DNA of 5,541 nt from Proteobacteria bacterium UBA2383 (GTDB taxonomy: Bacteria > Pseudomonadota > Gammaproteobacteria > Competibacterales > Competibacteraceae): assembly GCA_002343485.1 (NCBI GenBank), contig DDST01000034.1:36240-41780 (forward strand). The letters run 5' to 3'. Shown piece by piece: positions 5,295 to 5,541 of the stretch. Position numbers and translations under genes: made by a program. The notes under the pieces were generated by a model. That model was not told the origin of the DNA, made no database searches, and worked only from the letters and a program-made list of their open reading frames with translations. How positions within the stretch are numbered: position 1 is the first letter of the stretch; every line of letters begins with the position of its first letter.

Positions 5295-5298
5295 CTCC
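5295..5298 (-). promoter_or_regulatory. Ribosome binding site deciding the chemoreceptor start
   Basis: On the minus strand TTGGAG precedes ATG 5285-5287, with 7 bases between GGAG and the ATG. It lies inside the reading frame of the 7-residue-longer form starting at 5308, whose own upstream sequence has no purine-rich site. This supports the 643-residue product. Confidence 0.6.
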
Positions 5299-5308
5299 AA
5301 GCTTTCAT

Positions 5309-5541
5309 AAATCATGTGCGATATTTTCAAATTAATGATAGCAGTGTGTATAGAAGCGTAAGCTTGTGTCCAAAATAAAGCATAGTCAATCTTGCAAATA
5401 AGACAGCGGTTCAAGTTAAAACTAATGATAAATTTATGTGTTATAAAAAAAACAATAAAAATGTTGTTTTAAAATTACACCTCTGAGGAGGCGTAAGAAG
5501 AGAGTAAAGAGAAGGGAAAAAGATGTGTTAGATCATTGTTA
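5309..5541. other. AT-rich region upstream of the chemoreceptor gene
   Basis: No gene is visible. Besides the candidate promoter it contains A/T runs (5443-5475), a small palindrome CCTCTGAGG (5480-5488) and a purine-rich tract (5496-5524, plus strand). Their roles are unknown. Confidence 0.5.
5347..5374 (-). promoter_or_regulatory. Candidate sigma-70-type promoter of the chemoreceptor gene
   Basis: On the minus strand, TTTGGA (5369-5374) and TATACA (5347-5352) are separated by 16 bases; shifting to TTGGAC makes it 15. The -10 box is good and the -35 is mediocre. It would put transcription start about 50-55 bases before the ATG at 5287. No convincing sigma-28 motif, often used for chemoreceptors, was seen. 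Confidence 0.3.

Overview
The window looks like an accessory, mosaic stretch of a proteobacterial chromosome. The chemoreceptor at the right resembles beta/gammaproteobacterial types, but nothing fixes the genus. No rRNA, tRNA, CRISPR array, integrase or complete transposon is visible.

Left part (1-1363). The best-supported system is the remains of a type II restriction-modification locus of the EcoRV kind. An intact 297-residue DNA adenine methyltransferase (470-1363) matches M.EcoRV, as I remember that protein, over nearly its whole length. The open frame before it overlaps it by ATGA and ends in a segment resembling only the last ~50 residues of the EcoRV endonuclease. The endonuclease's catalytic and recognition parts are absent, and the sequence to its left (1 to about 265) is unrelated. 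The simplest reading is a nuclease gene cut by a rearrangement, leaving a solitary methyltransferase that probably acts at GATATC.

Middle part (1364-3355). Two confident small genes, a DUF3147 four-helix membrane protein (1868-2218) and a GNAT acetyltransferase (2479-2943), sit among long non-coding or doubtful stretches. Each confident ORF here, the methyltransferase included, is followed within about 5-20 bases by a motif fitting the integron attC R'' core RYYYAAC (GTATAAC, GCTTAAC, GTCTAAC). GTTAGAA lies 10 bases before the GNAT start, as an R' core would. No complete attC can be assembled, so a decayed or rearranged cassette array is an inference. A similar GC-rich hairpin lies on each side of the DUF3147 gene, and two long imperfect inverted repeats with bulges lie between the GNAT gene and the chemoreceptor.

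Right part (3356-5541). A full-length methyl-accepting chemotaxis protein is encoded on the minus strand, with an AT-rich upstream region holding a candidate promoter. It appears to be resident chromosome and functionally unrelated to the cargo on its left. The genes do not form one pathway: the pattern is a defence remnant plus small cargo genes beside a resident chemoreceptor gene.
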